From positions 1,860,001 to 1,924,000 of the forward strand of contig NZ_JACHDR010000001.1 of the NCBI RefSeq assembly GCF_014201135.1: DNA of 64,000 nt, written 5' to 3'. The stretch is from Neomicrococcus aestuarii. Lineage in GTDB: Bacteria; Actinomycetota; Actinomycetes; Actinomycetales; Micrococcaceae. This document shows positions 16,131 to 25,059 of the stretch, piece after piece. The notes under the pieces were generated by a model. The model saw nothing but the letters and a program-made list of their open reading frames with translations. It ran no database searches and was not told where the DNA came from. The stretch's first letter is position 1. Each line of letters opens with the position of its first letter. The translations under genes and the position numbers were made by a program.

Positions 16131-16369
16131 CAAAACGCTGGCGAAATTATCGCTTCGGTACGGACGTCGATTCCTTGCCGCGAGCGTCTCCTTTAGCTGA
16201 CAAAATCCGGATCGTTCCTGTCGCCTCGGAGCGGTTCGAAGGTGTTACAAAACGCCCTGTCATTGCATCTTTGGGCATGCGAATTGTGTATGAGCCGGTC
16301 GATTCACTCTTGACTGCCCTGTTAGACTGTGGCAACATATCTGCCTTTCTTTTCTTGAATCCTAGTCCT
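16131..16369. other. Non-coding stretch between convergent genes
   Basis: About 240 bp between the DedA-like stop and the SIR2 stop. It is AT-richer than its flanks. I see no gene, hairpin or repeat in it. Confidence 0.5.
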
Positions 16370-17791
16370 TCAGTCTTGAAAAGCAACGGAATTCAGAAGT
16401 TCGCTCCATTGAGAGCTCTGTTCACCTATAACAAGTTCAAGCTCTTGTTTCTTCCGAAGGACCTCTTCCGCAGGTAGTTTCATACTGCACGTGAGAACTG
16501 CTGACGCAAAGTCGGGGTTGTTTCCGTCGCCCACAAAGATGGGAACCGCGATCACTGACTTCCATCTTGGCTCGAGCCGATTGTCTCGGATGACATTCTT
16601 TATCTTGGGTTCTTCCGTACTAATCGCCTCGCCAGCAATCCACGGGCTGTCGTGTCCTGTTGGCACCAACTTGAGCTGGTTTACAGACAAATAATGTGTT
16701 GACTCGGTAGCCCAGCGGGCTAGACTCCCGTAGCCATTGGCTATCCAAAGCGTGCATTTCAATGCCTCCATGCCAAGGTGGCTGGAAATTTCCGTCGCGG
16801 ATGTGCTCAACGCTGCAGAGTACTGCGGTTGTAGTTCCTTGAATTTCTCTTTATGGCGCTTCCAGACCTGCTGTGCGCGTTTCTGCGGCGGCACGTAATC
16901 CGGCTTATCCATGGACTCGAGCTCACGAATGAGGGCGGCAACGTCGGAGAGGTCTTGAAGGCGTAGCGCCTTAATGCCGATGGCTTCCCATTCAGCTGCC
17001 AGTGCTCCATCAATTTCGTCAAAGACTTCTTTGTCTAGGCGGAGGCCTTCTCGGACGATGGTGACAATTGGGCTGAAGAATGACTCACTTTCCGCTCTCA
17101 TCATGATTTCATGCAGCCACTGACGGATATCAGGGTCTCGATACGATGTACCAGCCAAAAGAATTGGACCTTTTCGCAACGCTTTTTCGAGGAACTCCTT
17201 TTGCCACGGCGCCTTTGCGTCTACAAGTTCTGCAAAATCTTTGAACGTAATGATCGGTTCGAGGTAGTGATATTCGTCCTCGCCAATGTATAGGGCGCCG
17301 TGCAGATGATGAACGGTATGGGATTCGTCAGGCTCATCAATGCCGTCAATCCCGATGTATACATCTTCCGATGAATTGTCAGACAGAGCCTCTTCGAGCA
17401 GTGGGTCAAAGTTCAGGGTGGCTATCGTGCAACGCTTGGGGTCGCTTAAGTAATGCCCCACGACGGCGAGATGTAGTGGGGACGGTTGCAGGTTCTCTGA
17501 AACCGTCCCGTAGAGGGCCTCAAAGAGATACTCGGCCCATCGATCACCTGATTTGTACTTTGCTGCCTCAAGAAGAATGGCATGATCTTGTCGTTCGAGA
17601 AGCGAAGCGGCGGTGTCTTCTTTCTCGACAAGACCGCTCAGCGTGGCTACTCGTATTGCAAACTGATCCCACGTTGGAAGGCCTGAAGGAGCAGAGGCGC
17701 CGGCCCCCAAGATGAACGTCAAATGATGAGAGGTGCCAGCCAGCGGCCGGAAAATATCAGCGAGTGTCTTATCGATATCCGGCGCGCTCAT
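16370..17791 (-). CDS. SIR2-GAF two-domain protein, candidate NADase-type defence effector
   Basis: A 473-residue protein. Residues ~20-285 are SIR2-like: GAGAS (29-33) for NAD, TLNFD (125-129), the HLHG catalytic His at 164, and AGTSYRDPDI (213-222). These match the SIR2 domain of phage-defence proteins rather than deacetylases, as the zinc Cys set is absent. Residues ~325-470 form a GAF-like sensor domain (LKCTLWIANGYGSLARW, WIAGEAI, WKSVIAVPIFVGDG). No membrane segment. Known SIR2 effectors degrade NAD+ and arrest infected cells; a GAF fusion would sense a ligand. The gene stands alone in AT-richer DNA between unrelated genes, which suggests transfer. The domain call is from motifs; the defence role is inference. 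Confidence 0.82.
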   Translation of the reverse strand: MSAPDIDKTLADIFRPLAGTSHHLTFILGAGASAPSGLPTWDQFAIRVATLSGLVEKEDTAASLLERQDHAILLEAAKYKSGDRWAEYLFEALYGTVSENLQPSPLHLAVVGHYLSDPKRCTIATLNFDPLLEEALSDNSSEDVYIGIDGIDEPDESHTVHHLHGALYIGEDEYHYLEPIITFKDFAELVDAKAPWQKEFLEKALRKGPILLAGTSYRDPDIRQWLHEIMMRAESESFFSPIVTIVREGLRLDKEVFDEIDGALAAEWEAIGIKALRLQDLSDVAALIRELESMDKPDYVPPQKRAQQVWKRHKEKFKELQPQYSAALSTSATEISSHLGMEALKCTLWIANGYGSLARWATESTHYLSVNQLKLVPTGHDSPWIAGEAISTEEPKIKNVIRDNRLEPRWKSVIAVPIFVGDGNNPDFASAVLTCSMKLPAEEVLRKKQELELVIGEQSSQWSELLNSVAFQD

Positions 17792-17901
17792 CTGGACTCC
17801 AATTGTGCACGTAATTGTTGAGAAAGGTGTGCCCGGTAGAAATGGGAACTAGTTTCGAATTTGAGCTAACGAGTAATTTCATCCTACTAGAGATACCGAC
17901 A

Positions 17902-17954
17902 ATTAGCAGGGATGCCGAGCGCTTGAAAACAATATGCTCGGCATCCCTGCTAAT
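17902..17954 (-). terminator. Strong hairpin downstream of ald
   Basis: Perfect 19-base arms (17902-17920, 17936-17954) with a 15-base loop, 70 bp past the alanine dehydrogenase stop and upstream of the SIR2-GAF start. No pronounced T run follows on either strand. It would insulate the SIR2-GAF gene from ald read-through. Confidence 0.65.
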
Positions 17955-18024
17955 GATGAGATGTCACAACGGCGCGACGGAAAATGCTTTCCAAATCTGG
18001 AAGCGTAGATCGCGGGCGTAAGTA

Positions 18025-19140
18025 CTAGTTGCCGAGTACCTCAGACACAGGCGTGAATTCGTAGCCGTGTGCTTCGGCGACGGACTTGAAGGTGACCTTG
18101 CCCTTGTGGGTGTTGAGGCCGTTCGCGAAGCCAGCGTCAGACTTCAACGCTTCTTCCCACCCGCGGTCGGCGATGCGCAGCGCGTAAGGAAGGGTGGCGT
18201 TCGTGAGAGCCGCGGTGGAGGTCTGTGGGACGGCTCCTGGCATGTTGGCCACGCAGTAGTACACGGAATCGTGAACGCGGAACGTTGGCTCAGCGTGGGT
18301 GGTGGCCTTCGATCCTTCGAAGCAGCCGCCCTGATCAATAGCGATGTCAACGAGCACCGTGTTGGGGCGCATCTTTTCCACCATGTCCAAGGTGACGAGC
18401 TTAGGAGCTGCTGCGCCCGGGATCAGCACGGAACCGATCACCAAGTCAGCGGCGGCAACCTCGGAAGCAATGGTCAGCTTGTTGGAGGCAAGGGTCTTGA
18501 TGCGGCCTGCGTAGGCGGTGTCGATTTCCTTGAGGCGGGCAATGTTGATGTCGATGATCGTGACATCGGCGCCCATGCCTGCAGAAATAGCTGCAGCGTT
18601 TTCACCAGCAACGCCGCCGCCAATCACTACAACCTTGGCCGGACGCGTTCCTGGAACGCCGCCCATGAGGATGCCGGGGCCACCGTTTGGCTGCTGCAAC
18701 TGAACGGCGCCAATCTGAGCGGACAAGCGCCCCGCAACCTCAGACATTGGGGCAAGCAATGGGAGCGTACGTCCGTTGGTCACGGTTTCGTAAGCGATCG
18801 CCGTCGTACCGGCATTGACCAAAGCGTCAGTGCAGGCCTTGTCCGCAGCCAAGTGCAGGTAAGTAAAGAGGACCAAGCCATCGCGCAAGCGGTGGAATTC
18901 GGATTCGATAGGTTCCTTGACCTTGACCACCATGTCTGCGCGAGCCCAAACCTCGTCAGCGGATTCGACGATCTCAGCGCCGACTGCGCGGTAGTCGTCA
19001 TCGGTGTGTCCCGAGCCCACGCCGGCACCAGCCTGGATGAGGACCTCGTGGCCGCGGTTCTCGAATTCGGAGACGCCAGCGGGCGTCATGGCGACGCGGA
19101 ATTCGTTGTTCTTGACTTCGGTGGGGACGCCGATGATCAC
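18025..19140 (-). CDS. ald: Alanine dehydrogenase
   Basis: A 371-residue NAD-dependent enzyme catalysing reversible oxidative deamination of L-alanine to pyruvate and ammonium. It starts IIGVPTEVKNNEFRVAMTP. It has the active-site Lys and His region (KVKEP, FTYLHLAADK) and the NAD motif VVIGGGVAGENAA. The length equals the family norm. The GTG at 19140 is chosen because AGGAG precedes it and the family N-terminus starts there; an in-frame upstream start would add 17 unrelated residues. It is divergent from an Lrp/AsnC gene, the common Ald/AldR arrangement in actinobacteria. Confidence 0.96.
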   Translation of the reverse strand: MIIGVPTEVKNNEFRVAMTPAGVSEFENRGHEVLIQAGAGVGSGHTDDDYRAVGAEIVESADEVWARADMVVKVKEPIESEFHRLRDGLVLFTYLHLAADKACTDALVNAGTTAIAYETVTNGRTLPLLAPMSEVAGRLSAQIGAVQLQQPNGGPGILMGGVPGTRPAKVVVIGGGVAGENAAAISAGMGADVTIIDINIARLKEIDTAYAGRIKTLASNKLTIASEVAAADLVIGSVLIPGAAAPKLVTLDMVEKMRPNTVLVDIAIDQGGCFEGSKATTHAEPTFRVHDSVYYCVANMPGAVPQTSTAALTNATLPYALRIADRGWEEALKSDAGFANGLNTHKGKVTFKSVAEAHGYEFTPVSEVLGN

Positions 19141-19296
19141 GGGGGCTCCTAGGGAGAGTGGAGGGGATTTTTGTGAGCGCGGTTGCCGCACTTTCTTCGT
19201 CTAACTTTAGAGTTTTCTGCGGAAGTACAATAGGTTCACCGAATAATCCACGGTTGCATCTGAATAATTGGTGAAAACAAACGAAAGCGAGTTGGC
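19141..19296. promoter_or_regulatory. ald/AldR divergent control region
   Basis: The 156-bp region holds an inverted repeat TTCACC (19235-19240) ... GGTGAA (19270-19275), with a direct repeat GAATAAT inside. This resembles the spaced, AT-rich boxes bound by Lrp/AsnC octamers. The regulator encoded at 19297 probably binds here in response to alanine. Confidence 0.45.
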
Positions 19297-19788
19297 GTGA
19301 TGGGTGCCACAGCGAAGAATCTGCGGGATAAATACGTGCTGGACGCCATCGACCACAAATTGCTGAGTCTGCTCAATGAGAATTCGCGCCGAACTAATGC
19401 GTCGCTCGCGGAAGAGTTGGGGATTGCGCAGTCCACGTGTTTGGCGCGGCTCAACGCGCTGCGAGAGCACGGAGTGATCCGCAAGTTCACGATTGAAGTG
19501 GAGCCCGAATCTGTGGGGCACGCGCTTGAAGCGCTCATTTCGGTACGTATTCGACCGGGGGCCAGGCACCTGATGGCGGAGTTCGCGGCGATGATTCGCG
19601 CGCTTCCGGGGGTGGCGCAAGTGTTTTTCCTCGGCGGTGACGAGGACTTCCTCATTCACGTGGGGCTCAAGGATTCGCAAGAAGTGCGACAGTTTGTGCT
19701 CGATCACTTGTCCGCGAATCCGGCCGTTGCGAACACGCGGACAAGTTTGATCTTCGAGAATTCCCGCGGGGAGATTCCGTGGGTGTAG
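19297..19788 (+). CDS. Lrp/AsnC-family regulator, AldR-like
   Basis: A 163-residue regulator. The N-terminal HTH (AIDHKLLSLLNENSRRTNASLAEELGIAQ region) is followed by the RAM ligand-binding domain (ALEALISVRIRPGARH, VFFLGGDEDFLIHVGL). In mycobacteria AldR controls ald in response to alanine, and this gene is divergent from ald here. The start is either GTG 19297 or the adjacent ATG 19300; the ribosome site is weak for both. Confidence 0.92.
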   Translation: MMGATAKNLRDKYVLDAIDHKLLSLLNENSRRTNASLAEELGIAQSTCLARLNALREHGVIRKFTIEVEPESVGHALEALISVRIRPGARHLMAEFAAMIRALPGVAQVFFLGGDEDFLIHVGLKDSQEVRQFVLDHLSANPAVANTRTSLIFENSRGEIPWV

Positions 19789-19794
19789 CGGCCC

Positions 19795-21162
19795 TTAGGC
19801 GTCAATCACCATGTCTGATTGAGCTGTAGAGCAGCACGGGAGGAACTTTCCGGACGCGATTTCGCGCGCGCGGATTCCGCCCTGGTGGTTCATCTCCACC
19901 TCGCCGGAGATCTTGACGATCTTGCACGAACCGCACATGCCTTCTTGGCAGTTCGCGCCAATCCGCACGCCTGCACGCTGGGCAGGACCCAGAATGCGTT
20001 CGGTGGGATCGATCCGCAGCTTGATGCGGGACTTGATGAAGGACAGCGTGAGCGTTCCTTCGCCAACGGAGGTGAAATCCGAATCATCCACGGGAGCATC
20101 AGTGTCAGCATCAGCGACCGCTTCCGCCTCCACTTCGGCTTCGGTATCAATATCCGTCGCCGCCGGCTGGAAAAGCTGCAGTTCGGCGGGCTGAGTCTCG
20201 GCGAAGTGATTCGTCTGCTCGGCCGCCTCTTCCGCATATTCTTCGGCTAGATCCTCGGCGAGGGAAATTTCCTCTTGGTACTCAAGGAGGGTCTTGCGGT
20301 CGCCGGAGAAGAATTCCATGTGCACGGACGTGTCATCCACGCCGACCTTGCGCAACAAGTCCGCGGCGTGATTCAGGTAGCCCTCGGGCCCGCACGCATA
20401 CACTTGCCGGCCGTTCGCATCCGGCGCCACTTGTTCGAGCATTTGCGCGGTCAATCGGCCCAGCATCCACTCCCAATTCTCGGGCACGGAACGGTCGCCG
20501 AGGGAGTAAAAGACCTGAATGCGGTCATCCACGTTGGCGATGTATTCGAGCTCCTTGGCGAACCCAAATTCTCCGGGTGCGGCACCGTGATAAAGCACGA
20601 CGACGTCTGCTCGGCCTGGGAGGGCGTGGATAGTTCGCAGCATGGACATGATGGGCGTGATGCCCGCGCCCGCTGCAAGCAGCAGGTAGCGGGGGCGCCG
20701 TTCGACGTCGGGCAAGTGGAACGCTCCAACCGGTCCGAGCATGTCCAACACGGTTCCGGGTTCCACATGATCGTGGATCCAGGGCGAGACGAGCCCGCCG
20801 TTGTCCCGCTTTACGGTGATGCTGAACGTCCACGGGGACGTCGGCGCGCTCGAGATCGAGTAGCTGCGGTCCACGGGATCTTGGTCTTCGCCGTGAATCG
20901 GGAATGCGATGTTCAAGTACTGTCCCGCACGGAAGGCGAGGGGAGCGCCATCGAGCCGGCGGAAGACGAAGGTCTTGAGCCCGCCGGCTTCCGGAATGGT
21001 TTCCACGCACTCGGCCATGAACTCTTGCGGGTGCCACGGGCCCAGCGCACGCGCCGCGTTTGCGGCTGGGCCGTTAGCGCTGAGCGTGTGATTCCACGGC
21101 ATCACGAAGTCGCGAACGCGTTGCGGTTCCGGTACCTCGATGCTGGTGGTAGTGATGGTCAT
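19795..21162 (-). CDS. gbcB: Glycine betaine demethylase reductase subunit (GbcB-like) with acidic linker
   Basis: A 455-residue flavin reductase. Order: FAD domain (RSYS, 99-102), NAD domain (GAGITP 165-170; CGPEGY 257-262), then a C-terminal plant-type [2Fe-2S] ferredoxin domain (C405-x4-C410-x2-C413...C443). It transfers electrons from NADH to GbcA. Between the NAD and ferredoxin domains is an acidic Ala/Glu/Asp-rich linker (297-362) absent from shorter family members. It overlaps gbcA by four bases. It is the reductase for the demethylation that yields dimethylglycine and formaldehyde. Confidence 0.9.
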   Translation of the reverse strand: MTITTTSIEVPEPQRVRDFVMPWNHTLSANGPAANAARALGPWHPQEFMAECVETIPEAGGLKTFVFRRLDGAPLAFRAGQYLNIAFPIHGEDQDPVDRSYSISSAPTSPWTFSITVKRDNGGLVSPWIHDHVEPGTVLDMLGPVGAFHLPDVERRPRYLLLAAGAGITPIMSMLRTIHALPGRADVVVLYHGAAPGEFGFAKELEYIANVDDRIQVFYSLGDRSVPENWEWMLGRLTAQMLEQVAPDANGRQVYACGPEGYLNHAADLLRKVGVDDTSVHMEFFSGDRKTLLEYQEEISLAEDLAEEYAEEAAEQTNHFAETQPAELQLFQPAATDIDTEAEVEAEAVADADTDAPVDDSDFTSVGEGTLTLSFIKSRIKLRIDPTERILGPAQRAGVRIGANCQEGMCGSCKIVKISGEVEMNHQGGIRAREIASGKFLPCCSTAQSDMVIDA

Positions 21163-22463
21163 GCCATGTGCTCCTGCATGCGCTGCACGTACCAGTTGAT
21201 GAACGCTTCAACCTGGTATTCGCTCTTCATGTAAGGGCCGGGTTCGTAGGCTGGGCTGCCTGCGCCTTGCTGGCAGAGTTCCACGAACGCCTTGTCCTGG
21301 ATGTTGGTTTGCTTCCAGGTGTGGGTGAGCTTGTCGAGATCGTAGTCTTCGCCTTCAACAGCGTCATCGGCTACCAGCCACGTGGTGCGCACGAGGGTCT
21401 GGTGTTCGTTGATGGGGAAGACGCCGAAGGTGATGACGTGGTCGCCGAGGAAGTGGAACCAGCTGTTGGGCTGAAGGTGCATCGAGCAGCGGCCCAAGCG
21501 GAAGTCGCGGAGATTGCCCAAGAGCTTCTTGGAGAGTCGGTGTCCGTCGGGGGAGAAGGATTCGCCTTCGCCGTCGAGCGGTTCGCGGGAAATGCGGATG
21601 CCGGCGATGCGGGTATCGAGTTCTTCCACCACTTCGTAGGGAAGGCCGTAGCGGCGGCAGCGTTCCTCAAGGGAATTTTCTGCCTGCTTGTTGCGGTCCC
21701 AGACCTCTTCAAGGTGGGAAGGAACAATTCCTTCGGTCAAACCCCACGTGGGGAAGAGGGAGCAGGCAAGTTCTGGGTGACCATCACAGTGGTAACACTC
21801 GCGGTTGTTCTCCATGACGAGCTTCCAGTTGCCCTCTTCAACAATGTTCTGCTGGTAGGCAACCTTGGTGCGGCCCAAGTCGTGAGGCTCGAGGTAGGGC
21901 ACAAAGATTTTGGCGACTTCGTCGAAATCCGTCGGCGGCTCATCGGCAACGCACACGAAAATCAGGCCGGCGTACACGCGACTGTGTGCTTTCTTGAGGC
22001 CGAAGCAGCTCTTATCGAACTCGGTCTCGCCCGGAGCGGAGGCGTGAATCAAATCGCCTTCGGGGGAGTACGTCCACGAGTGGTAGCCGCAGACCAAGTT
22101 GCCGGTAGAACCGGAGGGCGCCGTGAGCACCCGGGCCCCACGGTGACGGCAGACGTTGTGCAGAACGTTCACCCCGCCGTCGTCCTTGCGCATAATCAGT
22201 AGCGAAGTAGGACCGTACTCCACCGTGACGTAATCACCGGGTTCGGGAAGTTCGGCAACGCTCGCGGCGAAGAGCCAGTTCTTCTGGAAAATGCCCTGCA
22301 TATCCATGCCGAAAATCGTTGGGTCCGTGTAGAACGGCGCGTCCAGCGAGAATCCCTTTCGACGCTCTTCAAACAATTCCCGGATTTCAGCTAGCTGTTC
22401 GGCGGGAACAGTGCTGGAGAGTTTCCCTCGGGAAGTGCGTGAAGGGTTCGAGGTAATTGACAT
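21159..22463 (-). CDS. gbcA: Glycine betaine demethylase, Rieske oxygenase subunit (GbcA-like)
   Basis: A 434-residue Rieske oxygenase. Rieske ligands are C105-x-H107 and C125-x2-H128 (CRHRG...CGYHSW). The mononuclear iron motif is in NNRECYHCDGHPE. It is the oxygenase that demethylates glycine betaine to dimethylglycine with release of formaldehyde, as established for GbcAB in Pseudomonas. The ATG at 22463 with AAGGACCACCTC upstream is preferred over an in-frame start at 22517. The divergent LysR gene and the choline/betaine genes that follow confirm the assignment over other aryl dioxygenases. Confidence 0.9.
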   Translation of the reverse strand: MSITSNPSRTSRGKLSSTVPAEQLAEIRELFEERRKGFSLDAPFYTDPTIFGMDMQGIFQKNWLFAASVAELPEPGDYVTVEYGPTSLLIMRKDDGGVNVLHNVCRHRGARVLTAPSGSTGNLVCGYHSWTYSPEGDLIHASAPGETEFDKSCFGLKKAHSRVYAGLIFVCVADEPPTDFDEVAKIFVPYLEPHDLGRTKVAYQQNIVEEGNWKLVMENNRECYHCDGHPELACSLFPTWGLTEGIVPSHLEEVWDRNKQAENSLEERCRRYGLPYEVVEELDTRIAGIRISREPLDGEGESFSPDGHRLSKKLLGNLRDFRLGRCSMHLQPNSWFHFLGDHVITFGVFPINEHQTLVRTTWLVADDAVEGEDYDLDKLTHTWKQTNIQDKAFVELCQQGAGSPAYEPGPYMKSEYQVEAFINWYVQRMQEHMA

Positions 22464-22579
22464 GAGGTGGTCCTTCTCTTCATGAGGGTCTTCGCCTGCG
22501 TACTGACAAGAGAACACTACGCATTACAACTCACGTATAAAAGCGCAACAAATTGAATTGAATCGTGCAAAATTACCGC

Positions 22580-23503
22580 ATGATCGATTCTCGCCTCATC
22601 ACGCTCAGAACTTTCGCCGCGTGCGGAACCGTCGCGGCCACCGCCGAGCTCACCGGCTACTCGCCGTCAGCGATCTCAGCGCAGCTTCGGGAACTCCAAA
22701 AAGCGTGGGGAATTCAGCTCATCGTCAAGGACGGTCGAGGCATTCGATTGACCACCACGGGGCGGCTCCTCGTCGAGGGATCCGACGCCATCGTGAGCCA
22801 GTGGGAAGATCTCCGCGCCTCCGCCATGAGTGCGGGTGATCAAGTGCCGGCGCACTTGGGCTTGGGCGGCTTCTCTACCGCGGCGTCTCAGTTGCTGGCG
22901 CCGGTGGCTAAACAGCTCCGTGAGAAGTGGCCCGAACTGAATCTTCAACTGATTGATGCGGACCCGGAGCGCTGCTACCGACTCCTGGTGGCCGAACGGA
23001 TTGACCTCGCCGTGGTGGTGGCGATGCAAACGGAAGCACGGGTGGAGGACGACCCTCAGTTTGAGCAAGTGCCGCTCTTGGATGACCCGCTGGATGTGGT
23101 GGTTCCGAGCGATCATCCCCTCGCCGAGCGAGGCGCGGTGCGGCTGGATGAGCTGGTGTCCGATAACTGGATTACGGACATGCCCGGCTCCACGTACCGA
23201 GCCTTGTTTACCGCGGCGTTTGTGGCCGTGGGGCAGACGCCGCGCGTGGTGCATCAATCCGCCGAGTGGGACAGTATGACGGCGTTCGTGAGCGCGGGGT
23301 TGGGGGTGGGATTCTTGCCGCGGCTGGCACCCCTGAGCGGAGTGAAGAACGTGGTGCGATTGCGGCTCGCCGGTCCTAATCGGCCGGTCCGTCGAATCCT
23401 TGCTGTGGGCCGCCGAGGAAGCCTGGAATCGTCCTTGATTCGGGAGTCTTTGGCGATGCTGCAGCAGTCCGCGCGCGGCATTTTGGCGGAGCGGCGGGAC
23501 TGA
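22580..23503 (+). CDS. LysR-family transcriptional regulator
   Basis: A 307-residue LysR-type regulator. The N-terminal winged helix (LITLRTFAACGTVAATAELTGYSPSAISAQLREL is its core) is followed by a substrate-binding effector domain ending near residue 295. It is divergent from gbcA, so it is the likely regulator of betaine demethylation. In Pseudomonas this role is filled by an AraC-type protein (GbdR), so the control differs here. The ATG at 22580 matches the family start; a GTG at 22565 in frame is possible. No strong ribosome site is visible for either. Confidence 0.88.
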   Translation: MIDSRLITLRTFAACGTVAATAELTGYSPSAISAQLRELQKAWGIQLIVKDGRGIRLTTTGRLLVEGSDAIVSQWEDLRASAMSAGDQVPAHLGLGGFSTAASQLLAPVAKQLREKWPELNLQLIDADPERCYRLLVAERIDLAVVVAMQTEARVEDDPQFEQVPLLDDPLDVVVPSDHPLAERGAVRLDELVSDNWITDMPGSTYRALFTAAFVAVGQTPRVVHQSAEWDSMTAFVSAGLGVGFLPRLAPLSGVKNVVRLRLAGPNRPVRRILAVGRRGSLESSLIRESLAMLQQSARGILAERRD

Positions 23504-23578
23504 GCTAACGCGCTTCTAGGTGGCGCCGAGCGCCTCACTATGCAAGTGTTAACAACAGGTTTCGAGACTGCGGGAGGT

Positions 23579-23638
23579 CTTGACAAGCCTTGTGGCCCTG
23601 AGCACACTAAACAGTAGTCTGCAACATATATCAGACTA
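23579..23638 (+). promoter_or_regulatory. Candidate promoter and operator of the formaldehyde dehydrogenase gene
   Basis: TTGACA starts at 23579. A 7-base inverted repeat TAGTCTG (23615-23621) ... CAGACTA (23632-23638) with a 10-base AT-rich spacer lies 25 bases before the start. It could be the site of the LysR or GntR regulator of this cluster. Confidence 0.35.
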
Positions 23639-23663
23639 ATATTTTAGATTCGGGGGTCCGAAA

Positions 23664-24878
23664 ATGGGCAACAGAGCAGTTAGCTATGCCGGTCCTGGCA
23701 AGGTTCAAGTCATCGACACGCAGTACCCTGATTTCGTTCTTCACGATGGCCCGGGAGTGCACCCGGACAACGTGGGACGCACCGTCCAACACGGGGTCAT
23801 CCTCAAGACGATCGCCACCAACATTTGCGGTTCAGACCAGCACATGGTGCGAGGACGCACCACTGCGCCAGAGGGTCTTGTTCTTGGCCACGAGATCACC
23901 GGTGAGGTGGTTGAAGTGGGCCGCGACGTGGAATTCCTCAAGGTAGGAGACATCGTCTCCGTTCCGTTCAACATCTCCTGCGGCCGTTGCCGCAACTGTA
24001 AAGAAGGTCAAACGGGCATTTGCCTCAACGTCAACCCTGACCGCCCGGGCTCAGCCTACGGTTACGTGGACATGGGCGGATGGGTAGGCGGCCAGGCCGA
24101 GTACGTGCTGGTTCCTTACGCCGACTGGAACGTACTGAAGTTCCCAGACCGCGATCAAGCGCTCGAGAAGATCCTTGATCTGACCATGCTTTCTGACATT
24201 TTCCCGACCGGATTCCACGGAGCTGTGGGTGCCGGCGTGACGGTAGGTTCAACGGTCTACGTTGCAGGAGCTGGCCCAGTGGGTCTGGCTGCCGCAACCT
24301 CCGCCCAACTTCTGGGTGCGGCCGTAGTGATTGTGGGCGATCTGAACAAGGATCGTCTGGAGCAAGCTCGCAGCTTCGGCTGCGAAACCGTGGACGTTTC
24401 CCTTGGGAATCCCGCTGATCAGATCGAACAGATCTTGGGCATTCCCGAAGTGGATTGCGGCATTGACGCGGTGGGCTTTGAAGCTCGTGGCCACGGAAGC
24501 GCGGCCTCCACAGAACAACCGGCAACGGTGCTGAACTCCCTCATGGAGATCACCCGCGCCGGCGGTCGCCTAGGCATCCCGGGACTCTACGTCACCGGTG
24601 ACCCAGGAGCGGTCGATGAAGCTGCGCGAGTCGGATCGCTCTCCATGCGGTTCGGTTTGGGCTTCGCGAAATCACACACGTTCGTGACGGGCCAATGCCC
24701 GGTCATGAAGTACAACCGCGGTCTCATGCAAGCGATCTTGAGCGAGAAGGTCTCTATCGCCAAGAACGTCAAAGCAACCGCGATCTCACTGGATCAGGCT
24801 CCCGAAGGGTACGCCGCCTTCGACGAAGGCGCAGCACGCAAGTTCGTGTTGGACCCTCACGGGATGATCGCCAGATAA
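23664..24878 (+). CDS. fdhA: Formaldehyde dehydrogenase, glutathione-independent (FdhA-like)
   Basis: A 404-residue zinc-dependent medium-chain dehydrogenase. C55 (NICGSDQHM) and the following GHEITGEV bind the catalytic zinc. CGRCRNCKEGQTGIC holds the four structural-zinc cysteines. The NAD motif is VAGAGPVGLAAA. The long C-terminal part is typical of Pseudomonas FdhA, which oxidises formaldehyde to formate using NAD without glutathione. Its place between gbcAB and the choline genes fits its job of removing the formaldehyde released when betaine, and probably sarcosine, are demethylated. Confidence 0.93.
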   Translation: MGNRAVSYAGPGKVQVIDTQYPDFVLHDGPGVHPDNVGRTVQHGVILKTIATNICGSDQHMVRGRTTAPEGLVLGHEITGEVVEVGRDVEFLKVGDIVSVPFNISCGRCRNCKEGQTGICLNVNPDRPGSAYGYVDMGGWVGGQAEYVLVPYADWNVLKFPDRDQALEKILDLTMLSDIFPTGFHGAVGAGVTVGSTVYVAGAGPVGLAAATSAQLLGAAVVIVGDLNKDRLEQARSFGCETVDVSLGNPADQIEQILGIPEVDCGIDAVGFEARGHGSAASTEQPATVLNSLMEITRAGGRLGIPGLYVTGDPGAVDEAARVGSLSMRFGLGFAKSHTFVTGQCPVMKYNRGLMQAILSEKVSIAKNVKATAISLDQAPEGYAAFDEGAARKFVLDPHGMIAR

Positions 24879-24884
24879 CGCGCT

Positions 24885-24927
24885 CGCCATGCCGATGCGC
24901 TGAGAAACCCTCCGCATCGGCATGGCG
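24885..24927 (+). terminator. Strong hairpin terminator after fdhA
   Basis: Perfect 15-base arms (24885-24899, 24913-24927) starting seven bases past the fdhA stop, with a 13-base loop. The tail is C-rich rather than T-rich. It separates fdhA from the BCCT-betB-betA transcript. Confidence 0.7.
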
Positions 24928-25059
24928 TCCCCCGACTAGCCAGGTTTGTTCCGGTAGCTCGGGGAGTGTTCCGGATCAAGTGGTTAACAGATCCAACTAT
25001 TCAAAGCAACAGCGAGCAGTTCCACAAGAAGCGCTCGCAGTTGTCAACGGAGGAAAGCT

